Source of the DNA: an uncultured Elioraea sp.
Lineage (GTDB): Bacteria > Pseudomonadota > Alphaproteobacteria > Acetobacterales > Acetobacteraceae
Length of the DNA stretch: 28,071 nt
NCBI GenBank assembly: GCA_937995555.1
Contig: CALKJX010000026.1
Coordinates: forward strand, 1-28,071
Direction: 5' to 3'
The notes below the pieces were generated by a model, which was not told the DNA's origin, searched no databases, and saw nothing but the letters and a program-made list of their open reading frames with translations. The number at the start of each line of letters is the position of its first letter. Within the stretch, counting starts at the first letter, position 1. Below are positions 15,012 through 23,593 of the stretch, one piece after another. The position numbers were made by a program, and so were the translations under genes.

Positions 15012-15993
15012 CGCGATCGCCGTGATCGGCGCGGGTGCCTGGGGCACGGCGCTCGCGGCGCGGCTGGCACCGATCCGTCCGACCGTGCTGTGGGCGCGCG
15101 CGCCGCAGCGCGCGGCGGAACTCCAGGTGGCGCGCGAGAACACGCGCTACCTTCCCGGCCACACGATCCCGGACTCGCTGACGGTGACCGCGGATGCCGG
15201 CGCGGCCATGCGCCACGCCAGCGCGGTGCTGCTCGACGTGCCCACCCAGGCGCTGCGCAGCATCACCGCCGCGCTGCGGCTGTACTGGCCGGATGCCGCG
15301 CCTGCCGTGATCTGCGCCAAGGGGATCGAGCGCGAGACGCTGCATCTGCCGTCGGAGATCCTGGCGCAGACCCTTCCCGCCTCTGCCGTCGCCGCGCTCT
15401 GCGGTCCGAATTTCGCCCACGAACTGATCGCCGGGCTGCCCGCCGCCGGCGTGCTCGCGACCGACGACGAGGCGTTGCGCGCGCGGCTGCTCGCGCTGCT
15501 CGCGATCCCGCGTTTCCGCCTCTACGGCTCGGCCGACATCGTCGGCGTGCAGCTCGGCGGGGCGGCGAAGAACGTGATCGCGATCGCCGCCGGCGTGGTG
15601 GAGGGGATGGGGCTCGGCGAGAACGCGCGCGCGGCGCTGATCACGCGCGGGGTGGCGGAACTCGCGCGCCTGGTCGCGGCCGAGGGCGGCCGGCCCGAGA
15701 CGGCGGCGGGGCTGTCGGGCCTCGGCGATCTCATCCTCACCTGCACGGGTGCCGCCAGCCGCAACCACTCGCTCGGGGTCGCGCTCGGCCGCGGCGAGGC
15801 GCTCGTCGACGTACTGGCCGCCCGCGTCGGCGTCACGGAAGGCGTGCACACGGCCCCCGCGCTGCTCGCGCGCGCCGCGCGCACCCGCACCGAGTTGCCG
15901 ATCGCCGAGGCCGTCGCCACGCTGCTGGACAGTCGCGCGAGCCCGGCGATCCTGGTCGAGGCGCTGCTCAGCCGCAGCCCGAAGGAGGAGTGA
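15004..15993 (+). CDS. gpsA: Glycerol-3-phosphate dehydrogenase [NAD(P)+]
   Basis: The 329-residue protein has the N-terminal NAD(P) motif VIGAGAWGTALA (7-18), CAKGIER (104-110), the GPNFAHE motif (134-140), and catalytic K189 in LGGAAKNVIAIAAGV. LGENARAALITRG and LSGLGDLILTCT complete the family pattern. It reduces dihydroxyacetone phosphate to sn-glycerol 3-phosphate for phospholipid synthesis. GTG 15004 is chosen because the protein begins directly with the Rossmann strand, as the family does; it overlaps rlmJ by 8 bp. The gene converges on the amidase with 2 bp between stop codons. Confidence 0.95.
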   Translation: MTDAIAVIGAGAWGTALAARLAPIRPTVLWARAPQRAAELQVARENTRYLPGHTIPDSLTVTADAGAAMRHASAVLLDVPTQALRSITAALRLYWPDAAPAVICAKGIERETLHLPSEILAQTLPASAVAALCGPNFAHELIAGLPAAGVLATDDEALRARLLALLAIPRFRLYGSADIVGVQLGGAAKNVIAIAAGVVEGMGLGENARAALITRGVAELARLVAAEGGRPETAAGLSGLGDLILTCTGAASRNHSLGVALGRGEALVDVLAARVGVTEGVHTAPALLARAARTRTELPIAEAVATLLDSRASPAILVEALLSRSPKEE

Positions 15994-15995
15994 CG

Positions 15996-17387
15996 CTACG
16001 CCGGATCGACGATCGCGGGGCCGCCTGCGCGCGCCTCGATCACCTCCGCCGCGTCCAGACACAGATCCTCGCGGAACCGGTCGGCAACGAGCTGCACGCC
16101 GAGCGGGATGTTGTCCGCCACCGTCGCCGTCGGCACCACCGCGCCCGGCAAGCCGAGGAAGTTGAACACGTAGAGCGGCTCCTGCGCGCGCAGGATGCGC
16201 ACCTGCCCCTCGGCGGTCAGGTCCAGGTCGATCGGGAAGGGCGTCTCGCGGCTGACGGGGCAGAGCAGCAGCGGATGGCGGCGAAAGAAGCGGTGCCAGT
16301 CGCGCAGGATCGCGGTGCGGCGCGCGAGCCCGGCCGCATAGGCCTCCTCGTCGGCGGCCGCGACATTGGCCGACCATGCGGCCCAGCTCGCCTTGGTCGC
16401 CTGATCGCCGTTCGCCTCGATGAGCGGCTGCATGAAGCGCAGGCTGTCGGTCATGAGCAGCGCGCGCCACAGCGCCGCCGCCTCGTCCCAGTGCGGCGGC
16501 GTGACCTCCTCGACGACGTAGCCCGCCTCCGCCAGCCACCCCGCCACCTGGCGCAGCGCGGCGGCGACCGGCGGGGCGGCGCCAAGCGTCGCGAGTCCGA
16601 CCCGGATCGGCCGGGCGGCGGGCGCGCCCGCAAGCGGCGACGGGGTGTGCCACGGATCGGGCTGCGGCCCGGTCATCATCGCGACCAGCGCGGCACGGAG
16701 ATCGGCGATGTGCCGTGTGAGCGGTCCCTGGACGCTGAACAGTTGCAGCGTGATCGGCCGCTCGGCCGTCGCGAGCGGGTTGTAGGCCGGCACGCGGCCG
16801 AGGCTCGGGCGGATGCCGGCGACGCCCGTGGCGTAGGCCGGGTAGCGGATCGAGCCGCCGAGATCGTTGCCATGCGCGATCGCGCCGATGCCGGCAGCGA
16901 GCGCGGCCGAGGCACCGCCCGAAGACCCGCCCGGCGTCAGCGCCGGATTGCGCGGATTCAGCGTGCGGCCATGCAGCGCGTTGTCGGTGAAGTAGCGGTA
17001 GGAGTAGCAGGGCGCATTGGTGCGTCCGACCGGGATCACGCCCGAAGCCCGCAGGTTCGCCACCACGCCGCTGTCGTCCGGCGCGATCAGGTCCTTGTAG
17101 GCGACCACGCCGTTCGTGGTCGCGTAGCCCTTCTGGTCCGCGTTGACCTTGATGGTGGCCGGCACGCCATGCAGCGCGGGCAGCGCCTCGCCGCGCTTCA
17201 CCGCCGCATCCGCCGCATCGGCAAGCGCCAGGGCCTCGTCGGTCCGCACCTCGACGATCGCATTGATCCGGCCGTTCACCGCATCCAGCCTGGCCAGGAA
17301 CGATTGCATCACCTCGCGCGCGCTCGCCGCGCGGGTGCGGATCAGCCGCGCCTGCTCAAGCGCCGACAGGGCGTGAAGGTGGGTCAT
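15996..17387 (-). CDS. Amidase-signature family hydrolase
   Basis: The 463-residue protein carries the Ser-Ser-Lys machinery: K80 in LHGVPATIKVNADQKG, the GGSSGG loop with S155/S156 (LTPGGSSGGASAALAAGIGA), and nucleophile S179 in GNDLGGSIRYPA. The N-terminal helix region HLHALSALEQARLIRTRAAS is typical. The C-terminal half determines substrate range and gives no clear clue. It hydrolyses an unknown amide; annotation as GatA is unlikely because no gatB or gatC is nearby and GatA-specific features are absent. ATG 17387 is the start with family-like N-terminus; the frame extends to 17534 without a recognisable start site. A link to the enamidase 2.7 kb away is possible but unsupported. Confidence 0.9.
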   Translation of the reverse strand: MTHLHALSALEQARLIRTRAASAREVMQSFLARLDAVNGRINAIVEVRTDEALALADAADAAVKRGEALPALHGVPATIKVNADQKGYATTNGVVAYKDLIAPDDSGVVANLRASGVIPVGRTNAPCYSYRYFTDNALHGRTLNPRNPALTPGGSSGGASAALAAGIGAIAHGNDLGGSIRYPAYATGVAGIRPSLGRVPAYNPLATAERPITLQLFSVQGPLTRHIADLRAALVAMMTGPQPDPWHTPSPLAGAPAARPIRVGLATLGAAPPVAAALRQVAGWLAEAGYVVEEVTPPHWDEAAALWRALLMTDSLRFMQPLIEANGDQATKASWAAWSANVAAADEEAYAAGLARRTAILRDWHRFFRRHPLLLCPVSRETPFPIDLDLTAEGQVRILRAQEPLYVFNFLGLPGAVVPTATVADNIPLGVQLVADRFREDLCLDAAEVIEARAGGPAIVDPA

Positions 17388-17449
17388 GCGTCGCTCCGAA
17401 CTCCGGTGTCGCTGCGTGGCCGGCAGTGAAGCCCGGATTCGGTGACGTG

Positions 17450-18366
17450 TCAGCCTCCGCCCGTCGCGTTCGCCTCCTCCTTCAGCGCCTTGCAGCAGGC
17501 GCTGCTGGGATCGGCATTCGCCGCCGCCACGCATTCGCGCTGGAACCTCAGTGCCGCCGCCTCGCGCGTTCGCGAGCGGGTGATGTCAAGGGGCGTGCGC
17601 ACCGTCACGGATGGCCGCTGCAGCGCATCCGTGATCTCCGCGAAGGCGCCGGGCAGGCTGCAGGAATCGTGGTAGCGCTGCACATCGGATGCCGCGGAAG
17701 ACAAAGGCCAAGCCGTCACCTCGTCGCCGAAGCGCCCGCGGACCTCGTCGCGGATCGTCGCCCGCCGCGACCGGATGGGCTTCGCGATCGCCTGCTGCGA
17801 CTGGGCGAGGAAGGCACTGTTGCTCCAGTTGCCGCCGACCCCGGCGGAGATGCCGGCCGCCCCCGACAGGGCACGAACCGTCGTCGCCGGCGTGAAGATC
17901 GCGCCGAGCCCGCCGAGGATCGTCGCGAGGCCGTTGAAAAAGACGCTGGTCTCGCGATCGGTCTCGTTCAGGGTTTCGAGGTAGAGGCCGCAGCGCTCGT
18001 CGGAGGCCTGGATCAGCCAGCCGACCACGTCGTTGCGGATCTCCTTTTCTTCCTGGCCGCCTCCGGAGACGCGTCCATCACCTGCTGGGCGACGATCAGA
18101 TCGACCTCGATCATGCGCGGCGCAAGCGGGCGTGCCGCATCGAGATTGCCGAGATTCTCCTCCGCCACGGTGCGGAACCGGCCGCGCCGTTGCTCCGGCG
18201 AATAATAGACGAAAGGAGGCCGCTGCACTTCGCCTGGAGCGGCTGCCATGGCCACCGGCTCGCGTCCAAGGCTGCCAGGCGCCGTCCCCGGCCGGTCGGC
18301 GGCGCATCCGGCCGTCGCGATACCGAGCGCCACGGCCAGCCAGGCACCTGCGCCCGACGGATCCAT
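17450..18366 (-). pseudogene. Lipoprotein gene split by a one-base frameshift
   Basis: From ATG 18366, preceded by GGAGGGG, the frame gives MDPSGAGAWLAVALGIATAG followed by Cys21, a lipoprotein signal, and continues to about residue 107 (MDASPEAARK) before turning into a short tail that ends at 18013. The -1 frame carries on as EEKEIRNDVVGWLIQASDER and runs to 17450 with sensible composition (FFNGLATILGGLGAIFTPAT, DVQRYHDSCSLPGAFAEI). The switch falls at the A-run AAAA of the minus strand (18045-18048); one extra A would join the parts into about 305 residues. This is a frameshift mutation or a sequencing error; the run is not a classical slippery heptamer. The family is not recognised. Confidence 0.72.
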
Positions 18367-18389
18367 CGGCCCCTCCGCTCATTTGGTGA

Positions 18390-18418
18390 ATGCTATTGTT
18401 GTCTACTCGCAATCTCAA
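18390..18418 (-). promoter_or_regulatory. Probable promoter of the lipoprotein gene
   Basis: On the minus strand TTGAGA (18413-18418) and TAGCAT (18390-18395) are separated by exactly 17 bp, in an AT-rich patch (about 18380-18490) that stands out from the surrounding GC-rich sequence. The ATG is 23 bp further on. The patch also separates the lipoprotein from the 3' end of the CoA operon. Confidence 0.5.
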
Positions 18419-18500
18419 GGCTTTCGCAAGGCATGCCAACCGATCCTACCCTGCAAACACCGCTTCCATTGCGTATTCGTAATTAAAGGGATGCAGGTGT

Positions 18501-19277
18501 TCAGGTACCGCGGAACGTCGGCGCGCGCTTCTCCAGGAAGGCGCGCTTCCCCTCCGCGTGGTCGGCGGTCATGAACAGCGCAGCCTGGAGTTCGCGCTCG
18601 GTCGCGAGCGACTGCTCCAGCCCCTCGGCGAGCGCGGCCTTGGTCAGCGCGAGGCTCAGCGGCGCGAGCTCGGCGAGCACGAGGGCGCGTTTCTTCGCCT
18701 CCGCCAGCGCCTCGCCCGGCGCGCACAGCCGATCGACCAGGCCGATCCCGTGCGCACGCCGCGCGTCCATGGTCTCGCCGAACAGCAGCATCTCCCGCGC
18801 ATGGCCAAATCCGACCCGCCGCGGCAAGGTGTGCAGCAAGCCGAGATCGGGGATCAGCCCCACCTTTGCGAAGGGCGCGCGGAACAGCGAATCGCCGGCA
18901 GCCACCGCGTGGTCGCAGGCGCAGACGATCGAGACCCCGGCACCGACGCACCACCCCTCCACCGCGGCGATCAGCGGCAGGCGCGAGCCGATCATCAGCC
19001 GGATCATCTTGTGCGTCCGCCGCATCCGCTCGCGCGCCGCATCGAGCCCGTCCACCTCCATGCCGGTCAGATCGCCTCCGGAACAGAACGTTCCCGCAGC
19101 GCCCGTGACCACGGCCGCGCGCACCGTACGGTCCGCCTCCAGCTCCTCCAGCGCCTCGACGAAGGCCGCGCGCATCGGCACGCCGAGCGCGTTGCGCCGC
19201 TCGGGCATGTTCATGGTCAGGATCGCGATCGGCCCGTCGCGCTCGACCAGCAGCGGGGGATGTTCGGTCGCGCTCAT
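18501..19277 (-). CDS. Enoyl-CoA hydratase/isomerase family protein
   Basis: The 258-residue crotonase-fold protein has the substrate/oxyanion stretch GTFCSGGDLTGM (63-73) and VEGWCVGAGVSIVCACDHAV (107-126). Where hydratases have PE-I-LG, it reads FRAPFAKVGLIPDLGLLHTL: the first catalytic glutamate is missing and an aspartate (D144) sits at the position used by PaaG-type isomerases. The EM of HAREMLLFGETMDA keeps a glutamate near the second site. It may therefore be an isomerase rather than a hydratase. It is the last gene of the CoA operon and starts by ATGA overlap with the CoA-transferase beta gene. Confidence 0.88.
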   Translation of the reverse strand: MSATEHPPLLVERDGPIAILTMNMPERRNALGVPMRAAFVEALEELEADRTVRAAVVTGAAGTFCSGGDLTGMEVDGLDAARERMRRTHKMIRLMIGSRLPLIAAVEGWCVGAGVSIVCACDHAVAAGDSLFRAPFAKVGLIPDLGLLHTLPRRVGFGHAREMLLFGETMDARRAHGIGLVDRLCAPGEALAEAKKRALVLAELAPLSLALTKAALAEGLEQSLATERELQAALFMTADHAEGKRAFLEKRAPTFRGT

Positions 19278-19933
19278 GCGGCGGGACGCAGCTTCGCTTC
19301 GGTGCGTGCCTGCAACGCCTCCAGCGTCATGCCCGGGATCATGTCGCGCACCGCGAAGCCCTCGGGGGTGACGTCCAGCACCGCCAAGTTGGTGTAGACG
19401 CGCGAGACCACGCCGAGCGCGGTCAACGGATAGGAGCAGCGCTTCACCAGCCGCGGCCTGCCGTCCTTCGTCGTGTGCTCCATGATCACCCAAAGCCGTT
19501 TCGCCCCCGCGGCGAGGTCCATCGCGCCGCCGACCGCCGGCGCCTTCTCGTTCGAGCTGATCGCCCAGTTCGCGATGTCGCCGTTCTCGGCCACCTCGAA
19601 GGCGCCGAGCACGCAGAGATCGAGATGCCCGCCGCGGATCAGCGCGAAGCTGTCGGACTGGCTGACGAACGACCCACCGGGGCGCAGCGTCACCATCTGC
19701 TTGCCGGCGTTGATAAGCCAGGGGTCCTCCTCCGCGGGCGGCGGCGCGGGCCCGACGCCGATCACGCCGTTCTCCGCCTGGAAGATCACCTCGCGCTCGG
19801 CCGGCACATGGTCGGAGACGAGTGTGGGGATGCCGATGCCGAGATTGACCACCCAGCCCTCGGGGATGTCGGCCGCCAGCCGCCGGGCCATGCCGTGCCG
19901 GTCAAGCGGAACCACATCGACGACCGTGTCCAT
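19274..19933 (-). CDS. CoA-transferase beta subunit
   Basis: The 219-residue protein is a 3-oxoacid/3-oxoadipate-type CoA-transferase subunit B. The catalytic glutamate is E54 in the ENG motif (FQAENGVIGVGP), preceded by GWVVNLGIGIPTLVSDHVP. Later motifs are RGGHLDLCVLGAFEV, GDIANWAI and GAKRLWVIMEHTTKDG. With subunit A it moves CoA between an acyl-CoA and a free acid through a glutamyl-CoA intermediate. ATG 19933 is chosen because GGAGGAGG lies just before it; a GTG at 19948 overlaps the subunit A stop and is also possible. Confidence 0.9.
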   Translation of the reverse strand: MDTVVDVVPLDRHGMARRLAADIPEGWVVNLGIGIPTLVSDHVPAEREVIFQAENGVIGVGPAPPPAEEDPWLINAGKQMVTLRPGGSFVSQSDSFALIRGGHLDLCVLGAFEVAENGDIANWAISSNEKAPAVGGAMDLAAGAKRLWVIMEHTTKDGRPRLVKRCSYPLTALGVVSRVYTNLAVLDVTPEGFAVRDMIPGMTLEALQARTEAKLRPAA

Positions 19934-19944
19934 CGCCTCCTCCT

Positions 19945-20628
19945 TCACCAGAGCCGGGGCTTACCGTAGGGGATGTGCACCACGCGGTCCACGAACACGC
20001 CCGGCGTGACGATGCGCTCGGGGTCGAGCTCGCCCAAGGCGACACGGTGCTGCGTCTGCACGATCGTCAGGTCCGCCGCCATCGCCATCACCGGATTGAA
20101 GTTCCGCCCGGACATCCGATAGGTCAGGTTCCCCCAGCGGTCCGCCTCCCACGCCTCGATCAGCGCGACATCACCCTTGAGCGCGTGTTCGAGCACGCAG
20201 GCACGCCCACCAAAGGCGCGCACCTCCTTGCCCTCGCCGAGCTGCGTGCCAGCGGCGGTCGGGGTCCAGAACGCCGGGATGCCGGCGCCGGCCGCGCGCA
20301 TCCGTTCCGCCATCGTGCCCTGCGGCACGACCTCCAGCTCGATGCGGCCTTCGCGGTAGAGCTCCTCCAGCACGACCGAGCCGCGCGAGCGCGGATAGGA
20401 GCAGATGACCTTGCGCACCCGGCCCTCGGCCATCAGCCGCGCGAGCCCGTGCGCGCCCGTGCCGGCGTTGTTCGAGACCACGGTGAGGTCGCGCAGACCC
20501 CGCTCGCACAGCGCCTCGATGAGATGGTTCGGCGTGCCGACCTGGCCGAACCCGCCGATCAGCACCGTCGCGCCATCCCGCACGTCGGCGACTGCCTCCA
20601 GCGCCGAGGCGACGAACTTGTCGATCAT
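19945..20628 (-). CDS. CoA-transferase alpha subunit
   Basis: The 227-residue protein has the subunit A signature ATVLIGGFGQVGTPNHLIEA (20-39), NNAGTGAHGLARLM, ICSYPRSRG and ELEVVPQGTMAERMRAAGAG, followed by GDVALIEAWEADRWGNLTYR. It is the CoA-binding partner of the following beta subunit. The set fits 3-oxoadipate or short-chain 3-oxoacid transferases, but no pca genes are present, so the acid is undetermined. It starts by ATGA overlap with the MaoC gene. Confidence 0.9.
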   Translation of the reverse strand: MIDKFVASALEAVADVRDGATVLIGGFGQVGTPNHLIEALCERGLRDLTVVSNNAGTGAHGLARLMAEGRVRKVICSYPRSRGSVVLEELYREGRIELEVVPQGTMAERMRAAGAGIPAFWTPTAAGTQLGEGKEVRAFGGRACVLEHALKGDVALIEAWEADRWGNLTYRMSGRNFNPVMAMAADLTIVQTQHRVALGELDPERIVTPGVFVDRVVHIPYGKPRLW

Positions 20629-21488
20629 GGGCTCACCCGGAACAGGCCGTTGCTCACCACCACCGCATTGCGCTCCACAGCACGCGCGCGGAACGCGTAG
20701 GCGCCGCCGCCCTCGTCCCAGAGCTCGGTGCGGATCGTCTCGCCCGGAAACACCGGCGCGGAGAAGCGGAGCGCAAGGTGGCGCGGCTTCGTCGTGTCGT
20801 AGCCGCAGACGCGGCGCAGCAGCGCGTGCATCACCACCCCGAGGGTGCAGAGCCCGTGCAGGATCGGCCGGTCGAAGCCGGCTGCCTTCGCCACGGCCGG
20901 GTCGATGTGCAGCGGGTTGTCGTCGCCGTTCAGGCGGTAGAGCAGCGCCTGTTCCGCACGCGTGGCGAGCGCCACCGCATCGTCGGGATCGCGCGTCGGC
21001 ATCGGGTGCGGCGGGCGCACCGGATCGGACGGCCCGCCGAAACCGCCATCGCCGCGCAGCACCGTGCTCTGATCCAGTGTCGCGAGCAGCGTACCGGTCG
21101 CGGCATCGATCACCTCCCGCGCCGAGTAGAGCAGCGCGCCCTTCCCTTCGCCGCGATCCACGAGGCCGGTGACGCGTGTGCGCCCGATCACCTCGCCCTC
21201 CACCGGCAGGGGCGCGTGCCAGGTGATCGCCTGCTCGCCATGCACCAGCCGCTTCCAGTCCACACCCGTATCGAGATTCTTCAGCCAGAACCCGGGATAG
21301 CCAAGCACGACCGCGATGGAGGGGAAGGCGCGCAGCCGCGTCTCGTAGACGAAGTCGAGCTGACGCTCGTCCAGCGGATCCTGCCCGAGCCCGACCGAGA
21401 GCGCATAGAGGATCGTGTCGCGCTTCGTCAGGCGCTGGCGCGCCTCGGGGATCGGAAAGCTGCGCAGCCGTTCCGGATCGATCGCCAT
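20625..21488 (-). CDS. MaoC-type enoyl-CoA hydratase (double hotdog)
   Basis: The 287-residue protein fits a two-hotdog MaoC/hydratase-2 layout. The N-terminal hotdog begins with RLTKRDTILYALSVGLGQDP and PSIAVVLGYPGFWL; the C-terminal hotdog contains the catalytic LNGDDNPLHIDPAVAKAAGF with D190 and H194, then DRPILHGLCTLGVVM. This is the arrangement of eukaryote-type (R)-specific hydratase 2. It adds water to trans-2-enoyl-CoA. It ends by ATGA overlap with the CoA-transferase gene and starts 2 bp after the preceding ligase gene. Confidence 0.92.
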   Translation of the reverse strand: MAIDPERLRSFPIPEARQRLTKRDTILYALSVGLGQDPLDERQLDFVYETRLRAFPSIAVVLGYPGFWLKNLDTGVDWKRLVHGEQAITWHAPLPVEGEVIGRTRVTGLVDRGEGKGALLYSAREVIDAATGTLLATLDQSTVLRGDGGFGGPSDPVRPPHPMPTRDPDDAVALATRAEQALLYRLNGDDNPLHIDPAVAKAAGFDRPILHGLCTLGVVMHALLRRVCGYDTTKPRHLALRFSAPVFPGETIRTELWDEGGGAYAFRARAVERNAVVVSNGLFRVSP

Positions 21489-21490
21489 GG

Positions 21491-23593
21491 TCAGTCCGCG
21501 AGCTCGATCACCGCATCGAGCGCGACCGCGCCCTGCCCCTCCGGCAGCACCATGATCGGGTTCACGTCCACCGACCGCAGCCGCGGTCCGGCCTCGGCAC
21601 CGAACACCGAGAGCCGCGACAACGCCGCCGCAAGCGCGCGTACATCCGCCTTCGGCCGGCCGCGCACGCCGTCGAGCAGCGGGAAGCCGCGCAGGCTGCG
21701 GATCATCGCCAGCGCCTCGTCCTCGCCGAACGGGCAGAGCTTCAGCGCGACGTCGCGCAGCACCTCGACGAACACGCCGCCCAGCCCCACCATCGCCACA
21801 GGTCCGAACACGGGATCGCGGTTCAGCCCGATCACGCACTCGACGCCGCCCGTGACCATCGGCGAGACCAGCACGCCGGTGATGCGCGCCCGCGGATCAT
21901 AGGCAGCGGCGTTGCGCAGGATCGCATCGAAGCCCGCGCGCACCGCCGCGTCGTCCGCGAGGCGGAGCTTCACCCCGCCCGCGTCGCTTTTGTGCACGAT
22001 GTCGGGCGAGACGAGCTTCAGCGCCACCGGCAATCCGATGCGCCGGGCAGCGGCGACCGCACCATCGGCCGTTGCACACACCTCCTCCGCCGGCACGGCG
22101 ATGCCGATCGCCGAGAGGATGCGCTTCGCGCCGGCCTCGTCGGGCGCGGTCTGGGGCAGGGCCGGCACCGCGACCTCGGGCGGGGCCGCGCGCGGGCCAC
22201 GCGCGAAGGCCTCGCCGAACCGGCCCATCGCCGCGAGCGCCACCACCGCGCGCGTCGGATCCTCGAACACCAGGAACCCGTCCGCCTCCCACGCCTTCAC
22301 CGTCTCGACCGGCGCGAGGATGGACAGGATGAACAGCCGGTCCGGATGCTTCGCCACAGCCTTCTTCAACTGCTCGCGCAGCGGCGGCGCCACCGAGGCC
22401 GAGGCGCCGACCTGGGTGAAGAAGCCGATCGCGCTCGAGTAGCCGCCATCGGCCAGCATGCTCTCGGCGAATGTGCCGACCACGCTCATGTCGTTGAACG
22501 CCTGCGCGGTGCAGTCCACCGGATTGGCCGGCGCCGAGAACGGGATGAGCGCCTTGAGCCGCGCCTGCGCCGCCTGAGGCATCGGCGGCATGGGCAGGCC
22601 CAGCGCATCCGCCGCGTCCGAGATCAGAACCCCCGCCCCGCCCGAGATCGTGATCACGCCGAGCGTGTTGTTCACCGGATAGATGCGCCGCGTCGCGACG
22701 TGCGCGATGTCGACGAGCTCCTCGGTCGTGCGCACGCGATGCACGCCGGCATCCCGCAGCACCGCATCCGTCACCGCGTCGTCGCCGGCGATCGAGGCCG
22801 TGTGGCTCTTCGCCGCCGCAGCACCCAGGCGCGACCGGCCGACCTTCATCATCACCACGGGCTTGCGGTTGCGCCGCGCGGTCTCGAGCGCGGCAAGGAA
22901 CGAACCGGACTCGCGGATGCCCTCGGCATAGACCGCGATCACGTCCGTCGCCTCGTCCTCGGCCATCCAGTGGATGACCTCGCCGAGCGTGATGTCCGCC
23001 TCGTTGCCCGTGGTGACGAGCAGCGGCGCGCCGACCCGGCGGTCACGGCAGAGTGCCGCCAGATGGGACCCGTAGGCGCCCGACTGGCTGGCGATGCCGA
23101 TCCGCCCCGGCAGCGGCCAGCCGTTCTCGAAGCTTGCCGAGAAGATCGGGAAGTAGCCGCGCGCGGCGTCGAACAGGCCGAGGCAGTTGGGGCCCAGGAG
23201 GCGCATCCCGCCCGCGCGCGCAACCGCGACGATCTCCGCCTGCGCCGCAGCACCCGGCTCGTCCACCTCGGCGAAGCCGGCGGTGAACATGATCGCCGCC
23301 TTCACGCCCTTGGCGACACAGTCGCGCACCGCCTCGAGCGCGGAGCCAGCAGGCACCGCGATGATCGCCGCATCGACCGGACCCGGCACGTCCGCGAGCC
23401 GCGGATAGGCCGTCAGCCCCTGCACCGTCTGGCGGTTCGGATTCACCGGATAGAGCGCGCCGGGGAAGGTGCGCGTCTTCATGTAGGCGATCGGCCGCCC
23501 GCCGATGCGCGTCGGATCGTTCGAGGCGCCGAGAACCGCGAGCGAATCCGGCCTGATCAGTTTCGTCAGGCCGTCGGGTGCCGCCACGCTCAC
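21491..23593 (-). CDS. Acetate-CoA ligase family protein (NDP-forming acyl-CoA synthetase-like)
   Basis: The 700-residue fused protein starts with a CoA-binding Rossmann domain (LIRPDSLAVLGASNDPTRIG, 12-31), then succinyl-CoA-synthetase-like flavodoxin domains with LLGPNCLGLF (132-141) and SQSGAYGSHLA (169-179), and the phosphohistidine candidate H264 in KSHTASIAGDDAV. The C-terminal third is an ATP-grasp domain (GLPVALKLVSPDIVHKSDAG, GVECVIGLNRDPVFGPVAMV). Such enzymes couple acyl-CoA formation to ATP hydrolysis, in either direction. Start is GTG 23593, overlapping the thiolase stop as GTGA. Its acid substrate is unknown; within the operon it probably activates the starting acid. Confidence 0.92.
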   Translation of the reverse strand: MSVAAPDGLTKLIRPDSLAVLGASNDPTRIGGRPIAYMKTRTFPGALYPVNPNRQTVQGLTAYPRLADVPGPVDAAIIAVPAGSALEAVRDCVAKGVKAAIMFTAGFAEVDEPGAAAQAEIVAVARAGGMRLLGPNCLGLFDAARGYFPIFSASFENGWPLPGRIGIASQSGAYGSHLAALCRDRRVGAPLLVTTGNEADITLGEVIHWMAEDEATDVIAVYAEGIRESGSFLAALETARRNRKPVVMMKVGRSRLGAAAAKSHTASIAGDDAVTDAVLRDAGVHRVRTTEELVDIAHVATRRIYPVNNTLGVITISGGAGVLISDAADALGLPMPPMPQAAQARLKALIPFSAPANPVDCTAQAFNDMSVVGTFAESMLADGGYSSAIGFFTQVGASASVAPPLREQLKKAVAKHPDRLFILSILAPVETVKAWEADGFLVFEDPTRAVVALAAMGRFGEAFARGPRAAPPEVAVPALPQTAPDEAGAKRILSAIGIAVPAEEVCATADGAVAAARRIGLPVALKLVSPDIVHKSDAGGVKLRLADDAAVRAGFDAILRNAAAYDPRARITGVLVSPMVTGGVECVIGLNRDPVFGPVAMVGLGGVFVEVLRDVALKLCPFGEDEALAMIRSLRGFPLLDGVRGRPKADVRALAAALSRLSVFGAEAGPRLRSVDVNPIMVLPEGQGAVALDAVIELAD

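Noticed and set aside
15996..17387. GatA, the glutamyl-tRNA amidotransferase subunit
   Set aside because: There are no gatB or gatC neighbours, and sequence features beyond the general amidase signature do not support it.
18036..18056. Programmed -1 frameshifting as explanation for the split lipoprotein
   Set aside because: The A-run context (AAG AAA AGG) does not form a good X-XXY-YYZ heptamer and no strong downstream structure was seen; mutation or read error is simpler.
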